From an uncultured Lachnospiraceae bacterium (GTDB lineage: Bacteria; Bacillota; Clostridia; Lachnospirales; Lachnospiraceae), in contig CAMOWK010000003.1 in assembly GCA_946628415.1 (NCBI GenBank), positions 1 to 64,000 of the forward strand: a DNA stretch of 64,000 nucleotides, given 5' to 3'. The first letter of the stretch is position 1; each line of letters starts with the position of its first letter. Below are positions 1 through 9,906 of this stretch, one piece after another. A program made the translations under genes and the position numbers. The notes beneath the pieces were generated by a model, which had not been told where the DNA came from, made no database searches, and saw only the letters and a program-made list of their open reading frames with translations.

Positions 1-88
1 ATCTGATTCGGATATAGATGTTACTCCTATTTTGTGTGAAGTTTTGAAGGTACATCCTTCAAGGATTAAATCCGATTATAATGTAAAT

Positions 89-159
89 AGGGGCTTGGTC
101 AAATGGTATGATAGGGGTCTCCAAAACCTTTGGTGGGAGTTCGATTCTCTCAGCCCCTG
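89..159 (+). tRNA. tRNA-Trp (anticodon CCA)
   Basis: The sequence folds as a complete cloverleaf. The 7-bp acceptor stem is AGGGGCT with AGCCCCT. The D stem is GTCA with TGAT, and the anticodon stem GGGGT with ACCTT carries the loop CTCCAAA, giving anticodon CCA. The T stem is GGGAG with CTCTC around TTCGATT. The discriminator base is G73, as is usual for bacterial tRNA-Trp. The 3' CCA is not encoded. A TATAAT at 77-82 lies only six bases before the mature 5' end and could be its -10 box, but no good -35 is seen. Confidence 0.93.
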
Positions 160-175
160 ATATTTAGAAGATTAC

Positions 176-203
176 AGAACAGCGTTTTGCTGTTCTTTTT
201 TTT
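176..203 (+). terminator. Rho-independent terminator after tRNA-Trp
   Basis: A perfect 8-bp stem (AGAACAGC with GCTGTTCT) has a 5-nt loop and is followed directly by a run of T. It lies 16 nt after the tRNA and is well placed to end its transcript. Confidence 0.85.
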
Positions 204-267
204 ATGGTAATGTAAGTTGTTAGATGATAAAATATACGTAGTTTATTTGACATTTTTAGAGGCTGAT

Positions 268-1026
268 ATGAAATATAAATTAAAAGATGAAAACACTGAG
301 AATCTTAATAATGAGATTAATCCGGGCTATGTTTCGTCAATTGGTGACGGTGGATATCAGGATACATTTAATCGCCTGAAGCAGATGGGTGATTTCGGCA
401 GAGCTAGATATGAAGACAATCTTAAGGCTATAGATAAAAAAGTCAGGGATATGAAAAATGAAATTATCTCTGATTTTAAGATGTGTATCTTTTATGTTGC
501 TTTTATAATACTGTATTCCATTATTCTTCACGTGTTGTTCGTACTTACACCGGGCGGTTTTCTCGCAGGTATTTATGTAATAATGAATCTTTTTTCCTAT
601 CCCATTGATTTTGTTGTTTTATTTGTTTTACTTCCGCTTTCCTTAATAAGACTGCTGAGGCGATCCTACAGATTTGCAGTATTAACCGAAAAGCTTCCAT
701 ACAGTAAGGATAAAAACATTCTGACCATAAATCAGGCTAAAAGAATTTATAAACAGAGAATAAATGATTACGATTCATTTATAAAAGCTGCCTATGCCAT
801 ATATGATGATGAAGTGAATCCTGACAGAAATTACAGAAAAGATTATGATGAGATGAGTAATAAACAGCAGATTTCTTTAGACCGAATGAGGGAGGTATCG
901 GCATTTCCCGATATTAACACTGATACCCTTGAAGGTCTTAAGGATATGAAAAGTCCTTTCTGGATTTATGCCGGAGTTATTCTTTTAATCGCATTTTTGA
1001 TTTTAGTAAGGATTTTGTTTAGGTGA
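268..1026 (+). CDS. Membrane protein of unknown function
   Basis: The frame opens at 217, but the ATG at 268 is preferred because AGAGG sits 5-6 nt upstream of it; this gives about 252 residues. A polar N-terminal region of about 70 residues is followed by a long hydrophobic block, about residues 72-127, likely two or three membrane spans. A charged Tyr/Asp/Arg-rich region follows, and a last membrane span lies within the final 22 residues. I recognise no family. It lies 36 nt ahead of an ABC transporter ATPase on the same strand, so it may be co-transcribed with the transporter, but a functional link is only a guess. Confidence 0.7.
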   Translation: MKYKLKDENTENLNNEINPGYVSSIGDGGYQDTFNRLKQMGDFGRARYEDNLKAIDKKVRDMKNEIISDFKMCIFYVAFIILYSIILHVLFVLTPGGFLAGIYVIMNLFSYPIDFVVLFVLLPLSLIRLLRRSYRFAVLTEKLPYSKDKNILTINQAKRIYKQRINDYDSFIKAAYAIYDDEVNPDRNYRKDYDEMSNKQQISLDRMREVSAFPDINTDTLEGLKDMKSPFWIYAGVILLIAFLILVRILFR

Positions 1027-1062
1027 TTAGTCACTTTTATTTATGATATTTTTGGAGGAACG

Positions 1063-1764
1063 ATGAGTTTCGTTGAATTTGAAAATGTAACTAAAGTATA
1101 TCAGTCAGGTGATGTAAGGGTTGAAGCTTTGTCCGGCGTTACATTTACCGTTGAAAAGGGAGAGATATGTGTCATAGTCGGACAGTCCGGTGCCGGAAAG
1201 ACGACGCTCCTTAATATACTCGGCGGTATGGATCATCTTACAAGCGGTAAGGTATTCCTTGATGGAAATGAGATTTCGTCGTATACAAAAAGACAGCTGG
1301 CTACATACAGAAGACGTGATATAGGATTTGTGTTCCAGTTTTACAATCTGATTCCTAATCTTACAGCGATTGAGAATATAGAGATAGCTACTCAGATTTC
1401 TAAGGATCCTCTTGATCCGGAGGAAGTGCTTAGGCTGGTCGGGCTTAGTGAAAGAAGGAATAACTTTCCGGCTCAGCTTTCAGGCGGCGAGCAGCAGAGG
1501 GTCAGTATAGCGAGGGCTCTTGCCAAGAATCCTAAGCTTCTTCTTTGTGACGAGCTGACCGGTGCGCTTGATTACGAAACCGGTAAATCGATTCTTAAAC
1601 TGGTTCAGGATATAAGCCGTGAGAAAGGGATGACAGTTATTATTATCACACATAATTCGGCTCTTACAGCTATGGCTGACCGAATTATAAAAGTAAGAAG
1701 CGGAAGGATTAATTCAATTAAAATGAATGACAATATAATTCCTGTTGAGAATCTGGAGTGGTAG
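1063..1764 (+). CDS. ABC transporter ATP-binding protein, MacB/LolD type
   Basis: This 233-residue ATPase powers a FtsX-type permease encoded immediately downstream. Visible motifs are Walker A GQSGAGKTT from residue 40, the Q-loop region VFQFYN, signature LSGGEQQR at 139-146, Walker B LLLCDE ending at E164, D-loop GALD at 167-170 and the H-loop ITHN. These match the MacB/LolD/FtsE family (cytoplasmic ATPases acting with MacB-like permeases). The usual DEPTG is DELTG here. TTTGGAGGAACG precedes the ATG. Substrate is unknown; related Firmicutes systems act in peptide or antibiotic resistance and envelope processes. Confidence 0.92.
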   Translation: MSFVEFENVTKVYQSGDVRVEALSGVTFTVEKGEICVIVGQSGAGKTTLLNILGGMDHLTSGKVFLDGNEISSYTKRQLATYRRRDIGFVFQFYNLIPNLTAIENIEIATQISKDPLDPEEVLRLVGLSERRNNFPAQLSGGEQQRVSIARALAKNPKLLLCDELTGALDYETGKSILKLVQDISREKGMTVIIITHNSALTAMADRIIKVRSGRINSIKMNDNIIPVENLEW

Positions 1765-1774
1765 TTTTTTGTAT

Positions 1775-4321
1775 ATGAAGAATGCTTATAATAAAAATCT
1801 TATTAGAACTATAAAAAGAAGCAAGGGGCGGTTTTTCGCCATCCTTGCTATTATCATGCTTGGAGTAGGCTTCTTTGCCGGACTAAAGACTACTAAGCCA
1901 AGTATGGTCGGAACAGCAAATGAGTATTTCAGGAATACAAAGCTCTATGATTTTAGAGTGCTTTCCAATCTTGGATTTACAGATGAAAGCATAGAAAGCT
2001 TCGATAAGTCTGATCTCGTTCTTTCGGCAGAAGGATCATATTTTGAAGATTTCATATTTGTCAGAGATGATGGTGAAGAGGATGTGATTACGGCAAGAAC
2101 TATAGGGAAGAAGATAAATCTTCCATATCTTCTCAGTGGAAGAATGCCTTCATCAGGAAATGAATGCCTGGTCGACAGAAGGCTTTTCGGATCGGATTGT
2201 CTTGGAAAGACCATTAAGGTTTCTTCATCAAACAAAAAGAATACGCTTGATGTTATGAAGTACGATGAATATATCATAACAGGAGTATGCATTTCTCCTT
2301 ATTACACAAGCTTTGAAAGAGGTACTACTTCAATCGGCAGAGGAAATGTAAGCGGTTTTATCTATGTCGGCGATGGCGGACTTTCATTCGACTTCTACAA
2401 AGAGGCATTTTTAATATGTCAGGATGATCTGGATATTTACACAGATGAATATAAGGATTTTATTGAAGAGATAACTCCTAAGATTGAAGATTTAGCGGAT
2501 GATATAGCAAATGAGAGGTATGACGGCATTTCTGCCGTCAATATGATGGACTCATTGTTCGGTTCATTTCTTTTAAATGGCGTTTCGGGACTTTCAGAGA
2601 TTGATAATCTAAAGGATGGACCTGCAAGCTATGTTATGGACAGAAACACCAATCAGGGCTATCAGGGCTACGAAAATGACACGACTATAGTTCAGGATGT
2701 TGCCAAGGTGTTTCCAATATTTTTCTTTCTCATAGCAGCCCTTGTATGCTCTACGACCATGACAAGGATGATAGATGATGAAAGAGGACAGCTCGGTACA
2801 TTCAGAGCACTTGGATACACTGATTTTGAAGTTATGAAGAAATACCTTGTATATTCAGGTGTGTCATCCATTATAGGTTGTATCACGGGTTTCTTTATAG
2901 GTACATGGCTTTTCCCGTTTGTTATAGCGAAAACTTACGGAATGATGTATGACTTTGATAAATTCACGGTCTATACATTTTCACCTCTGCTTCTTATCAT
3001 ATGCATTATCGTGGCTCTGCTTTGCTCAACAGGTATGGCATATATTGCCTGCATGGGTGAACTTAGAGAAATGCCTGCCAATCTTATAAGACCTAAGGCT
3101 CCGGCTGCAGGAAAACGTATATTCCTTGAAAGAATCGGATTTATATGGAAGAGGATGAAGTTCCTGCATAAAGTAACAGCAAGAAATGTATTTAGATTCA
3201 AGAAAAGAATGTTCATGATGATCATCGGTATAGCAGGTTGCACGGCTCTCGTTATAACCGGTCTCGGGCTTCATGACTCTATTGCTAATCTTGCTGAGTT
3301 TCAGTACGGAGAGATTGAGACATATGATATAAGTCTTATACTGTCTGATTCCGCAGATGATGAAATGAGAGAGGATATTAATAAAAGACTCGCTAAATCA
3401 GGAGCCGGTGATTCTGAAATTGCGGAACTATACAGGTCTACAGCAGAGATGAGACTTGAGGATTCGGTAAAAACTATTTATGTTTGCGCTGCTGAAGGAG
3501 ATCAGCTGCCGGGATTTGTTAATTTTAATGATGATAAAGGTAACAGTGTTCCTTATCCCGGAATAGGTGATGCGATTGTTTCAGATAAGCTTTGTGAAAT
3601 GACAGGGACGGATGTCGGAGATATCGTTACATTTTATGACAGTGATGACAATGAGATAAAGCTTAGAATTTCCGGTAAGTATAAGAATTTTGTATATTAC
3701 TATGTTTATATAACTCCTGAAACATATGAGAAATGCTGGGGAGAAAAGTACGCGCCGAACTCCATGTATATAAAGATAAAAGGAAATGAATCGCCGGAGG
3801 AGGAACCGTCAGAAGAGCTTATATATTCTGCCGGAGCAGAACTATCAAACTCCAAATATATTTTTTCGGTTAACATAATTCCGGAACTAAGAAAACGAGT
3901 TATAGATATGATGCATAATCTGAATGCGGTTGTGTTCCTTGTAATTGGAAGCGCGGCACTACTTGCATTTGTCGTGCTGTTTAATCTGTCCAATATTAAT
4001 ATTACTGAGCGAGTAAGGGAGATAGCTACTATCAAAGTACTTGGTTTCTATAGTAATGAGACCGGAGCATATGTAATGAGGGAGAGTCTGATACTTACTC
4101 TTATGGGAATCGTAGTCGGAATTCCGCTTGGAATATTGCTGCATGGATTTGTTATGAGTGAGATAAAGGTAGACGTTGTGTCGTTTGATGCTAGGATAAT
4201 GCCGCTGAGCTTCGTGTTATCTGTTGCTATTGTAATAATGTTTGCGATAATAGTTGATCTTATTATGCGACCGAGACTTGAAGCAATCGATATGGCGGAG
4301 TCACTTAAATCGGCTGAATGA
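1775..4321 (+). CDS. ABC transporter permease, FtsX/MacB family
   Basis: This large permease (about 848 residues) pairs with the preceding ATPase. It has an N-terminal membrane span at about residues 20-40 and a long extracellular domain. A first FtsX-type four-span region follows at about 314-435, with the cytoplasmic sequence RMIDDERGQLGTFRALGYT. After a second extracellular domain comes a second FtsX region, about 717-840, with ITERVREIATIKVLGFY. Two FtsX modules in one chain are typical of clostridial permeases of this type. Start choice is uncertain: the frame is open from TTG 1745, but GGAGTGG at 1756-1762 would better serve TTG 1769 or ATG 1775. Transcription is surely coupled to the ATPase, which ends at 1764. 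Confidence 0.9.
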   Translation: MKNAYNKNLIRTIKRSKGRFFAILAIIMLGVGFFAGLKTTKPSMVGTANEYFRNTKLYDFRVLSNLGFTDESIESFDKSDLVLSAEGSYFEDFIFVRDDGEEDVITARTIGKKINLPYLLSGRMPSSGNECLVDRRLFGSDCLGKTIKVSSSNKKNTLDVMKYDEYIITGVCISPYYTSFERGTTSIGRGNVSGFIYVGDGGLSFDFYKEAFLICQDDLDIYTDEYKDFIEEITPKIEDLADDIANERYDGISAVNMMDSLFGSFLLNGVSGLSEIDNLKDGPASYVMDRNTNQGYQGYENDTTIVQDVAKVFPIFFFLIAALVCSTTMTRMIDDERGQLGTFRALGYTDFEVMKKYLVYSGVSSIIGCITGFFIGTWLFPFVIAKTYGMMYDFDKFTVYTFSPLLLIICIIVALLCSTGMAYIACMGELREMPANLIRPKAPAAGKRIFLERIGFIWKRMKFLHKVTARNVFRFKKRMFMMIIGIAGCTALVITGLGLHDSIANLAEFQYGEIETYDISLILSDSADDEMREDINKRLAKSGAGDSEIAELYRSTAEMRLEDSVKTIYVCAAEGDQLPGFVNFNDDKGNSVPYPGIGDAIVSDKLCEMTGTDVGDIVTFYDSDDNEIKLRISGKYKNFVYYYVYITPETYEKCWGEKYAPNSMYIKIKGNESPEEEPSEELIYSAGAELSNSKYIFSVNIIPELRKRVIDMMHNLNAVVFLVIGSAALLAFVVLFNLSNINITERVREIATIKVLGFYSNETGAYVMRESLILTLMGIVVGIPLGILLHGFVMSEIKVDVVSFDARIMPLSFVLSVAIVIMFAIIVDLIMRPRLEAIDMAESLKSAE

Positions 4322-4325
4322 TTTG

Positions 4326-4354
4326 TTGAGTAATAACTGATTTTTTATTATAAT
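4326..4354 (+). promoter_or_regulatory. Promoter of the surface protein gene
   Basis: TTGAGT (4326-4331) and TATAAT (4349-4354) are separated by exactly 17 nt. It is placed right after the permease stop and 60 nt before the surface protein start, which suggests independent transcription of that gene. Confidence 0.6.
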
Positions 4355-4414
4355 ATATATATAATAGATGAAAGGGATTCTTGTTACATAACTATACTTT
4401 TGGGAGGAACTTAT

Positions 4415-7400
4415 ATGAGGCATAAAACGGGATGTAAGTTTATAAGCTTTTTAATCACGCTTTTGCTGGTAGTAGGACTGATGCCGGGGATGAGTTTTAC
4501 GGTAAAAGCTGAGAGTGCATATTCGGCTCTTATTCCGACAGACAGCGATAGTGCGGAGGTTTTGGCGAGTAAGGTAGTCCACTATAATGACTCGGATTGG
4601 TATATCATTGAAGATGATTCCGATAATCTAAATGGACCAAGTGTTACACTCTTTGCTAAGGAACCCCACTATGCGAATCCATTCCAGTTAAGTAGTGATG
4701 ATACCAATCACTACAGTGAAGCTAGTATTATAACATGTATGGGTTGGTTCATTAATGGTGGTCAATTTGCAGACGTTAAGGATCAGATTGTGACGATTCC
4801 GTCATTAACGACTAAGGGATATAATAGCGACGAAATATATGACACAGCTACTAATGTTAAGTTTTACCTTCTGAGTATAGAAGAAGCTCAGAAGCTTCCA
4901 GTGGCTGTAAGAAAGTGTTCTAAAGCCACTGATGAAAAAACAACGGCGAATCAGTGGTGGCTTCGAACGCCAGGAAAAGAGATTAACCTTGCGGCGTGTG
5001 TGAATGGTGAAACTGGTGACATCATGAAAGATGGCGTCTCGATAAGATGCGTAGCAGATGAAACTGGAATCAAAGAGGGCTGGCTCGGAATTCGTCCTGC
5101 TATCAGGCTTGACCTGACCAAGGTTTTATTTAATTCGGAATCAAATACATTTGCAGAGCCTACAAGCTGCGGTGTTTGGGTAGGTGGTGTCGAGGTGACA
5201 ACTGCGAACCTTAAGGGTCAGGGGTGGAGCTATGATCCGACAGAGAAGATTCTGACACTGAATAATTATAATAGTCGAGAGGCTTATCATTTTCAGTATG
5301 GGATTGGTGAGTCTCAATACTATTCCGGCATCTATAGCAAGGATTCTTTGACTATTGTACTTAATGGAGATAATTCAATATATGTAGAAGCACCGCTGGT
5401 ACATAATAGTACTATGCACTCATACGGTGCCGGAATTTACTTAAATAATTCTAATGCTGATTTAACTATTAAAGGTTCAGGTACACTTAGTATTAATTCA
5501 TATATAGTCGGCGGCTATGAAGCATATAGTAGATCATATGGAATCTGTGCGTCCGGAAAAGTCATAATAGAGGGAGGTTTGATAAGCCTCCAAAAAGGTG
5601 AAAAACTGGACATTTATAATGGTAATTATTATTTTGCAATTGAGGCAAAAAATATAGATATCCAAGGTGGAGTTCTGGAGGCAGAGAGCAATTCTCGGGC
5701 AATAATAGGAACTATAAGCATTGCTGAAGGAATGTGTGGACTGCAAAGTAAGGATGAAATCACATGGAGTGATGTTAGTACTGAAGTTACTGATGAAAAT
5801 AAATTTGCTAAATTTAAATCATCACAGGCTACCCCTGCAGCGCCTAAGATAAAGAATGTTGCTATCATAAGCGTTGAGCTGGAACCAATTGAAAACGGTG
5901 AATACAGGCATTCAGGCAGTAACACATGGCAGGATAGTCCTGTCTTCAATGACTTGGACCCCGATACCTCATACACTTTCTATCAGCGGTATAAGGAGGA
6001 TGCAACCCACAATTTTTCTCCTGAAAGTGTAGGTGTGTCTGCTAAAACCAACCCCCATAATCATGAACTTAGTTATGAAGTTGAAACGGATGAAGGTAAA
6101 AGTTCCATAAGGGTAACTTGTGATAATACTGATGGAGGACACAAAGGAGATACAAGTGTGGCACTGACACTTCGTAGACCAACGATGGAGATTATCGGTG
6201 ACGGTGGAAGTGAAGAAGCAATACTTGAGGGATTAGATGCTTTCAAAACCGCGACGGGGGAGAATATATCGGATGTTCCCATCCGTTATTATAAGGCTGT
6301 CAAAAGTAATGGTATATATGTTAAAACGGGCGGGGAACTGGAAAAAGCTCCTGATGTTGCGGGGGATTATATTGCTGAAATTACAGTAGCAGGAAAAAAC
6401 GCTTCTGTTGGATATACTTTATGGAAAAACTATGGTATCTATGTAGGTGAAACTCTTGTAACGGGTATAAATGCCAATGATATATTAGGTGATGGCAGCG
6501 CCGTTTATAATGAAGCGGAAGGTACTCTGATTCTTAATAACTATAAAGGAAGCAGCTCAGCTTATAGCACTGATGATTATACGGCAGATATATATTGTAA
6601 CGGTAATCTCGATAAACTTTCTGTAAAGTTAATTGGTGAAAATGTTATACCAAGTGCGAATTCAGATCGAACATATGGTATTTATTCTGAAAAGAAGCTT
6701 GAGATTACAGGAGATGGTAGTCTTATCTGCTCCGGCGAAAAGCACGGGATATATTGTAATGAATTGAATGTTGACGGTGCTGATGTGAAGGCAAGTGCAA
6801 CATTAAGCGGTATTAAGGCGAATAAGGCGATTACCGTTCAAAGTGGTAAGGTGGATGCTTCCGGAAAGTATGGCATCATCTGTTCAGCAGGTGACGGAAC
6901 TAATGGAGAAGTTGGTTCTATTACGATTGAAGACGGAGAGGTTAAGGTAGAAGGAACAGATATCGGCATTTTCGGTAAAGTGACTGTTAAGGACGGTGTT
7001 GTGACTGTAAAAGGAACGCAATGCGGTGTATACGGTTCTGTGACGATTGAGGGCGGAGAGTTAAGTGCCGAAGCTCATAATTCTGATAATAAAGGATATG
7101 GTATTAGTGGAGAAAAAGTTGTTGAGTATGATATAAAAGGGGGATATGTTACAGTCAAGGGCGGAAAACTGAACACCCAAAACAGTGATTTGGGAATCCA
7201 GGGCGTTTTATATTCCTATGGTGGCACAACGACTAGTGCTCAGATTGATGGCCATGTGTATGTCAAAGATGGAGATGTCAATGTGAGCGGTGAGTATGGA
7301 ATTAAGACTCAAAGTAGAACGATTTCACATACATTTGCTGATGTGAATGTGGATGGAGGTACTTTGACCTCTACAGGAACGAAATATGGTATATCTGGCT

Positions 7401-9460
7401 TTGTTTGTGTTGATTACAATGGAACACTCATTGCGTCTACAACTGCATTTAATGGTTATTGTGCTATTGAAGGTTCTATAACAAATTCGGTTCAAGGAAT
7501 AGGCTGGCATAGAGATGGTACGAAGGAGTTAATTATAAGGGCTACTGACCATTCAGTTCAACCCTGTGTAAAGGTTCAAATTCTGCCGCACTTTCATGAG
7601 TTCACCTATGAAGTGGGTGAAGGAGAGAAGGCAGACACTATCACAGCAACCTGCAAGTATTCTGATTGTACGCTAACGGAGAAGCCTACGGTGACCATTG
7701 TGAAGCCTACCATGAAAACTTACGGGCAATCAGGTGACGGAATAAGTGCTGAGGCAAGTATCATCGATAAGGACGACATCCGTTTTTCGGAAAAGATACG
7801 CTATTTCAATACTAATGATGAGGGCACAGGTAAGACGGGAGATGCACTTCCCGCGGCACCGACAGATGCAGGAAAGTATTGGGCGGAAATTACGTTTGGA
7901 ACTGGAAATAATGCAAAGACCGCTCATGTAATCTATACCATCGCTAAAGCAGATGAAGATGCACCGGAAGCAAATATAGATATACTTAATATCAACTATC
8001 CTGATGAAACCATTTCGGCAAAAGATGGATATGAGGTTGCTTCTGATAAAAATGGAACGGAAATCAAGGATTTATCTTCGATTCTTGACACTGACAATCC
8101 GACTGTATATGTTCGTAAAGATGCATCAGACGAGAACCATAATCCTAGTGAGTGGGTGGCTGTTACGCTCAAACCACGTCCTGATGCACCAACAGGATTA
8201 ACTGCTGAAAATGCCACAGATATGACTACAGCTGATGGCAAGATAAAGGGTACTACCACATCGATGGAGTATATGGTTAAAGGTAGTACTGGCGGATGGA
8301 CAGATATAAGTGATTCGGAAACATCTGTACGGCCCGGAATTTATCTGGTGCGTTACAAAGCTGATAGCGATACACCTGCAAGTAAGTTTGTTGAGGTTAC
8401 AGTAGATAGTAAGAAGATTATCCTGTCGGACGATCAGAAACCTGCTAAAAAAGCTGGAATCGCATATACCGGTTCAGATCAGTTATTGCTTGATGAGCCT
8501 TCGGAAGAACTTCCATCAGGGGCTACCGGGATTTTATATGCTCTTGGAACTGATGATGCCACAGCTCCAAGAGAAGGATGGATCGAAGCGATACCTTCGG
8601 CTACTAATGCCGGAACCTATACTGTTTATTATAAGGTAAAGAGTGATGATAATCATAATGACGTTGATCCTGAGAAGATTACTGTAACAATCCTACCAAA
8701 GACACTTACCATTACTGTCGATGCAAAGAGTAAGGAAATAGGTGAGGAGGATCCGGAACTTACATATACATGTGAAGGGCTTCTTGAAGGTGATACCATT
8801 ACCGGAGAACTTACCAGAGATAAAGGCGAGACAGCAGGGAAATATGCTATCACAATAGGCACCATCACTGCCGGTGATAATTATAAGATAGACTTTAAGG
8901 GTGCTGACCTGACTATAATTCCTGATGAACCTATTATTTACACTAATACCGAAGGAGATGGTTCGGATTGGACTTTGGGTTCAGAAGGAACACTCACATT
9001 CAGATTCTCAAGATCTTTTGATGATGCTGATACAATCAATCATTTCACAGGTATCAAGGTCGATGGAGAAGTAGTAGATAAGGATGATTATACATTTAGA
9101 TCAGGAAGTGTAATCATAGATCTTAAAGCTGAATACCTTTCAACACTCTCTGTTGGAAAGCATACACTTACAGCGATGTTTGATGACAGTGATGATGTGA
9201 CAGTTGAGTTTTTGATCAAGGATAAAGCATCAAGTGCTGCGGATAAAGAAGAGACAGCAACTGATAATAACAATACTCCTTCTTCAGGCAGAAAATCCGA
9301 TGCATCATCCGGTGGAAAGAGTACAGCTGCCGGAAAAACAAATGGTCCGACTACAGGAGATACAGCAAATGTACAGCTGATACTCATTATTATGATTATT
9401 TCGATGTGCGGTATCTTAGCTTTGGTATTACTTCGAAATAAAATAAAAGAAAAGAAATAA
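4415..9460 (+). CDS. Large secreted surface protein with DUF6273-like, beta-helix and MBG-like domains and a sortase-type tail
   Basis: The ATG at 4415 is chosen over the upstream TTG because GGGAGG lies 9 nt before it. The product is about 1681 residues. Residues 1-32 form a signal peptide ending VKA. Residues about 38-237 resemble the DUF6273 module seen in secreted clostridial proteins (WWLRTPG, IRPAIRLDL). Regions about 245-470 and 674-1049 carry Gly/Val-rich beta-helix-like repeats, with repeated versions of TLNNY and VKDGVVTVKG, resembling carbohydrate-binding beta-helix proteins. Two related HELSYEV / HEFTYEV linkers precede beta-sandwich-like segments. An MBG-like domain is at about 1430-1504. 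The tail has GPTTG at 1644-1648, a hydrophobic stretch and a KEKK end, which fits a variant LPxTG wall-sorting signal. It is probably cell-wall anchored; the ligand is unknown. Confidence 0.85.
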   Translation: MRHKTGCKFISFLITLLLVVGLMPGMSFTVKAESAYSALIPTDSDSAEVLASKVVHYNDSDWYIIEDDSDNLNGPSVTLFAKEPHYANPFQLSSDDTNHYSEASIITCMGWFINGGQFADVKDQIVTIPSLTTKGYNSDEIYDTATNVKFYLLSIEEAQKLPVAVRKCSKATDEKTTANQWWLRTPGKEINLAACVNGETGDIMKDGVSIRCVADETGIKEGWLGIRPAIRLDLTKVLFNSESNTFAEPTSCGVWVGGVEVTTANLKGQGWSYDPTEKILTLNNYNSREAYHFQYGIGESQYYSGIYSKDSLTIVLNGDNSIYVEAPLVHNSTMHSYGAGIYLNNSNADLTIKGSGTLSINSYIVGGYEAYSRSYGICASGKVIIEGGLISLQKGEKLDIYNGNYYFAIEAKNIDIQGGVLEAESNSRAIIGTISIAEGMCGLQSKDEITWSDVSTEVTDENKFAKFKSSQATPAAPKIKNVAIISVELEPIENGEYRHSGSNTWQDSPVFNDLDPDTSYTFYQRYKEDATHNFSPESVGVSAKTNPHNHELSYEVETDEGKSSIRVTCDNTDGGHKGDTSVALTLRRPTMEIIGDGGSEEAILEGLDAFKTATGENISDVPIRYYKAVKSNGIYVKTGGELEKAPDVAGDYIAEITVAGKNASVGYTLWKNYGIYVGETLVTGINANDILGDGSAVYNEAEGTLILNNYKGSSSAYSTDDYTADIYCNGNLDKLSVKLIGENVIPSANSDRTYGIYSEKKLEITGDGSLICSGEKHGIYCNELNVDGADVKASATLSGIKANKAITVQSGKVDASGKYGIICSAGDGTNGEVGSITIEDGEVKVEGTDIGIFGKVTVKDGVVTVKGTQCGVYGSVTIEGGELSAEAHNSDNKGYGISGEKVVEYDIKGGYVTVKGGKLNTQNSDLGIQGVLYSYGGTTTSAQIDGHVYVKDGDVNVSGEYGIKTQSRTISHTFADVNVDGGTLTSTGTKYGISGFVCVDYNGTLIASTTAFNGYCAIEGSITNSVQGIGWHRDGTKELIIRATDHSVQPCVKVQILPHFHEFTYEVGEGEKADTITATCKYSDCTLTEKPTVTIVKPTMKTYGQSGDGISAEASIIDKDDIRFSEKIRYFNTNDEGTGKTGDALPAAPTDAGKYWAEITFGTGNNAKTAHVIYTIAKADEDAPEANIDILNINYPDETISAKDGYEVASDKNGTEIKDLSSILDTDNPTVYVRKDASDENHNPSEWVAVTLKPRPDAPTGLTAENATDMTTADGKIKGTTTSMEYMVKGSTGGWTDISDSETSVRPGIYLVRYKADSDTPASKFVEVTVDSKKIILSDDQKPAKKAGIAYTGSDQLLLDEPSEELPSGATGILYALGTDDATAPREGWIEAIPSATNAGTYTVYYKVKSDDNHNDVDPEKITVTILPKTLTITVDAKSKEIGEEDPELTYTCEGLLEGDTITGELTRDKGETAGKYAITIGTITAGDNYKIDFKGADLTIIPDEPIIYTNTEGDGSDWTLGSEGTLTFRFSRSFDDADTINHFTGIKVDGEVVDKDDYTFRSGSVIIDLKAEYLSTLSVGKHTLTAMFDDSDDVTVEFLIKDKASSAADKEETATDNNNTPSSGRKSDASSGGKSTAAGKTNGPTTGDTANVQLILIIMIISMCGILALVLLRNKIKEKK

Positions 9461-9466
9461 AAAAAT

Positions 9467-9500
9467 CACCAGAGGGAACTTTCCCTCTGGTGTATTTTTT
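9467..9500. terminator. Bidirectional terminator between convergent genes
   Basis: A perfect 12-bp stem, CACCAGAGGGAA with TTCCCTCTGGTG, has a 2-nt gap between arms. It is flanked by an A run on the left and a T run on the right, so it can end transcription from both the surface protein gene and the minus-strand genes. Confidence 0.88.
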
Positions 9501-9891
9501 AATGATAGTGATCATCGTCATAATCGTCATCATAGTCGCCGTGATCCGTCATGAATTCACGACCGGTGATTCTCTTACGCTGACGTTCTTCTTCAACAAG
9601 TTCTGAAAGTTGTTCTTTTACTTCGTTTGAATGCTTAATATTTTTAATATCAAAGCATTTCAGGGATTTATCTGAACTGTCTATGGTGATAGTACCGGTA
9701 CCGATAATTCTCTGCCAGAAGGTTCTTTTAAGTGATACATCAAGAATTCTGTATAATCTTACTTCGTCCTCGCGAAGTGTGAAAAAACCCGATTTGATAA
9801 ATAATCTTTCACTGTCACAGCTATAAGTAGTAAATGTCCAGGGCAGTCCACACCAGTTTCTTTTTCTTTGTTTGAATAGTATCTCTTTCAT
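9499..9891 (-). CDS. PH-like domain protein with acidic His/Asp tail
   Basis: The product is about 130 residues from the ATG at 9891, which has AGGAGGTG just upstream; the GTG at 9897 overlaps that site and is less likely. The body, with RLFIKSGFFTLREDEVRLYRILDV and a later IDSSDKSLKCFDIKNIK, resembles the bacterial PH domain (YdbT/bPH2) family. No membrane span is seen. The C-terminus ends in an unusual Asp/Tyr/His-rich stretch, DDDYDDDHYH-like, which could bind metal. It follows the large dehydratase activase gene by 15 nt and is likely in the same transcript. The family match is moderate and the function is unknown. Confidence 0.7.
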   Translation of the reverse strand: MKEILFKQRKRNWCGLPWTFTTYSCDSERLFIKSGFFTLREDEVRLYRILDVSLKRTFWQRIIGTGTITIDSSDKSLKCFDIKNIKHSNEVKEQLSELVEEERQRKRITGREFMTDHGDYDDDYDDDHYH

Positions 9892-9906
9892 AGTCACCTC
9901 CTGAAA

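Noticed and set aside
44..62. Perfect 7-bp hairpin TTGAAGG-TACAT-CCTTCAA before the tRNA
   Set aside because: No T run follows and it is too short to call a terminator or regulatory site.
2..160. Open frame running from the window edge through tRNA-Trp (SDSDIDVTPILCEVLKVH...)
   Set aside because: It reads through a perfect tRNA and has no visible start or recognisable motif. The first part could be the end of an upstream gene, but this cannot be shown.
1745..1774. TTG at 1745 as start of the ABC permease
   Set aside because: It would overlap the ATPase gene and has no ribosome site; later starts at 1769 or 1775 fit GGAGTGG better.
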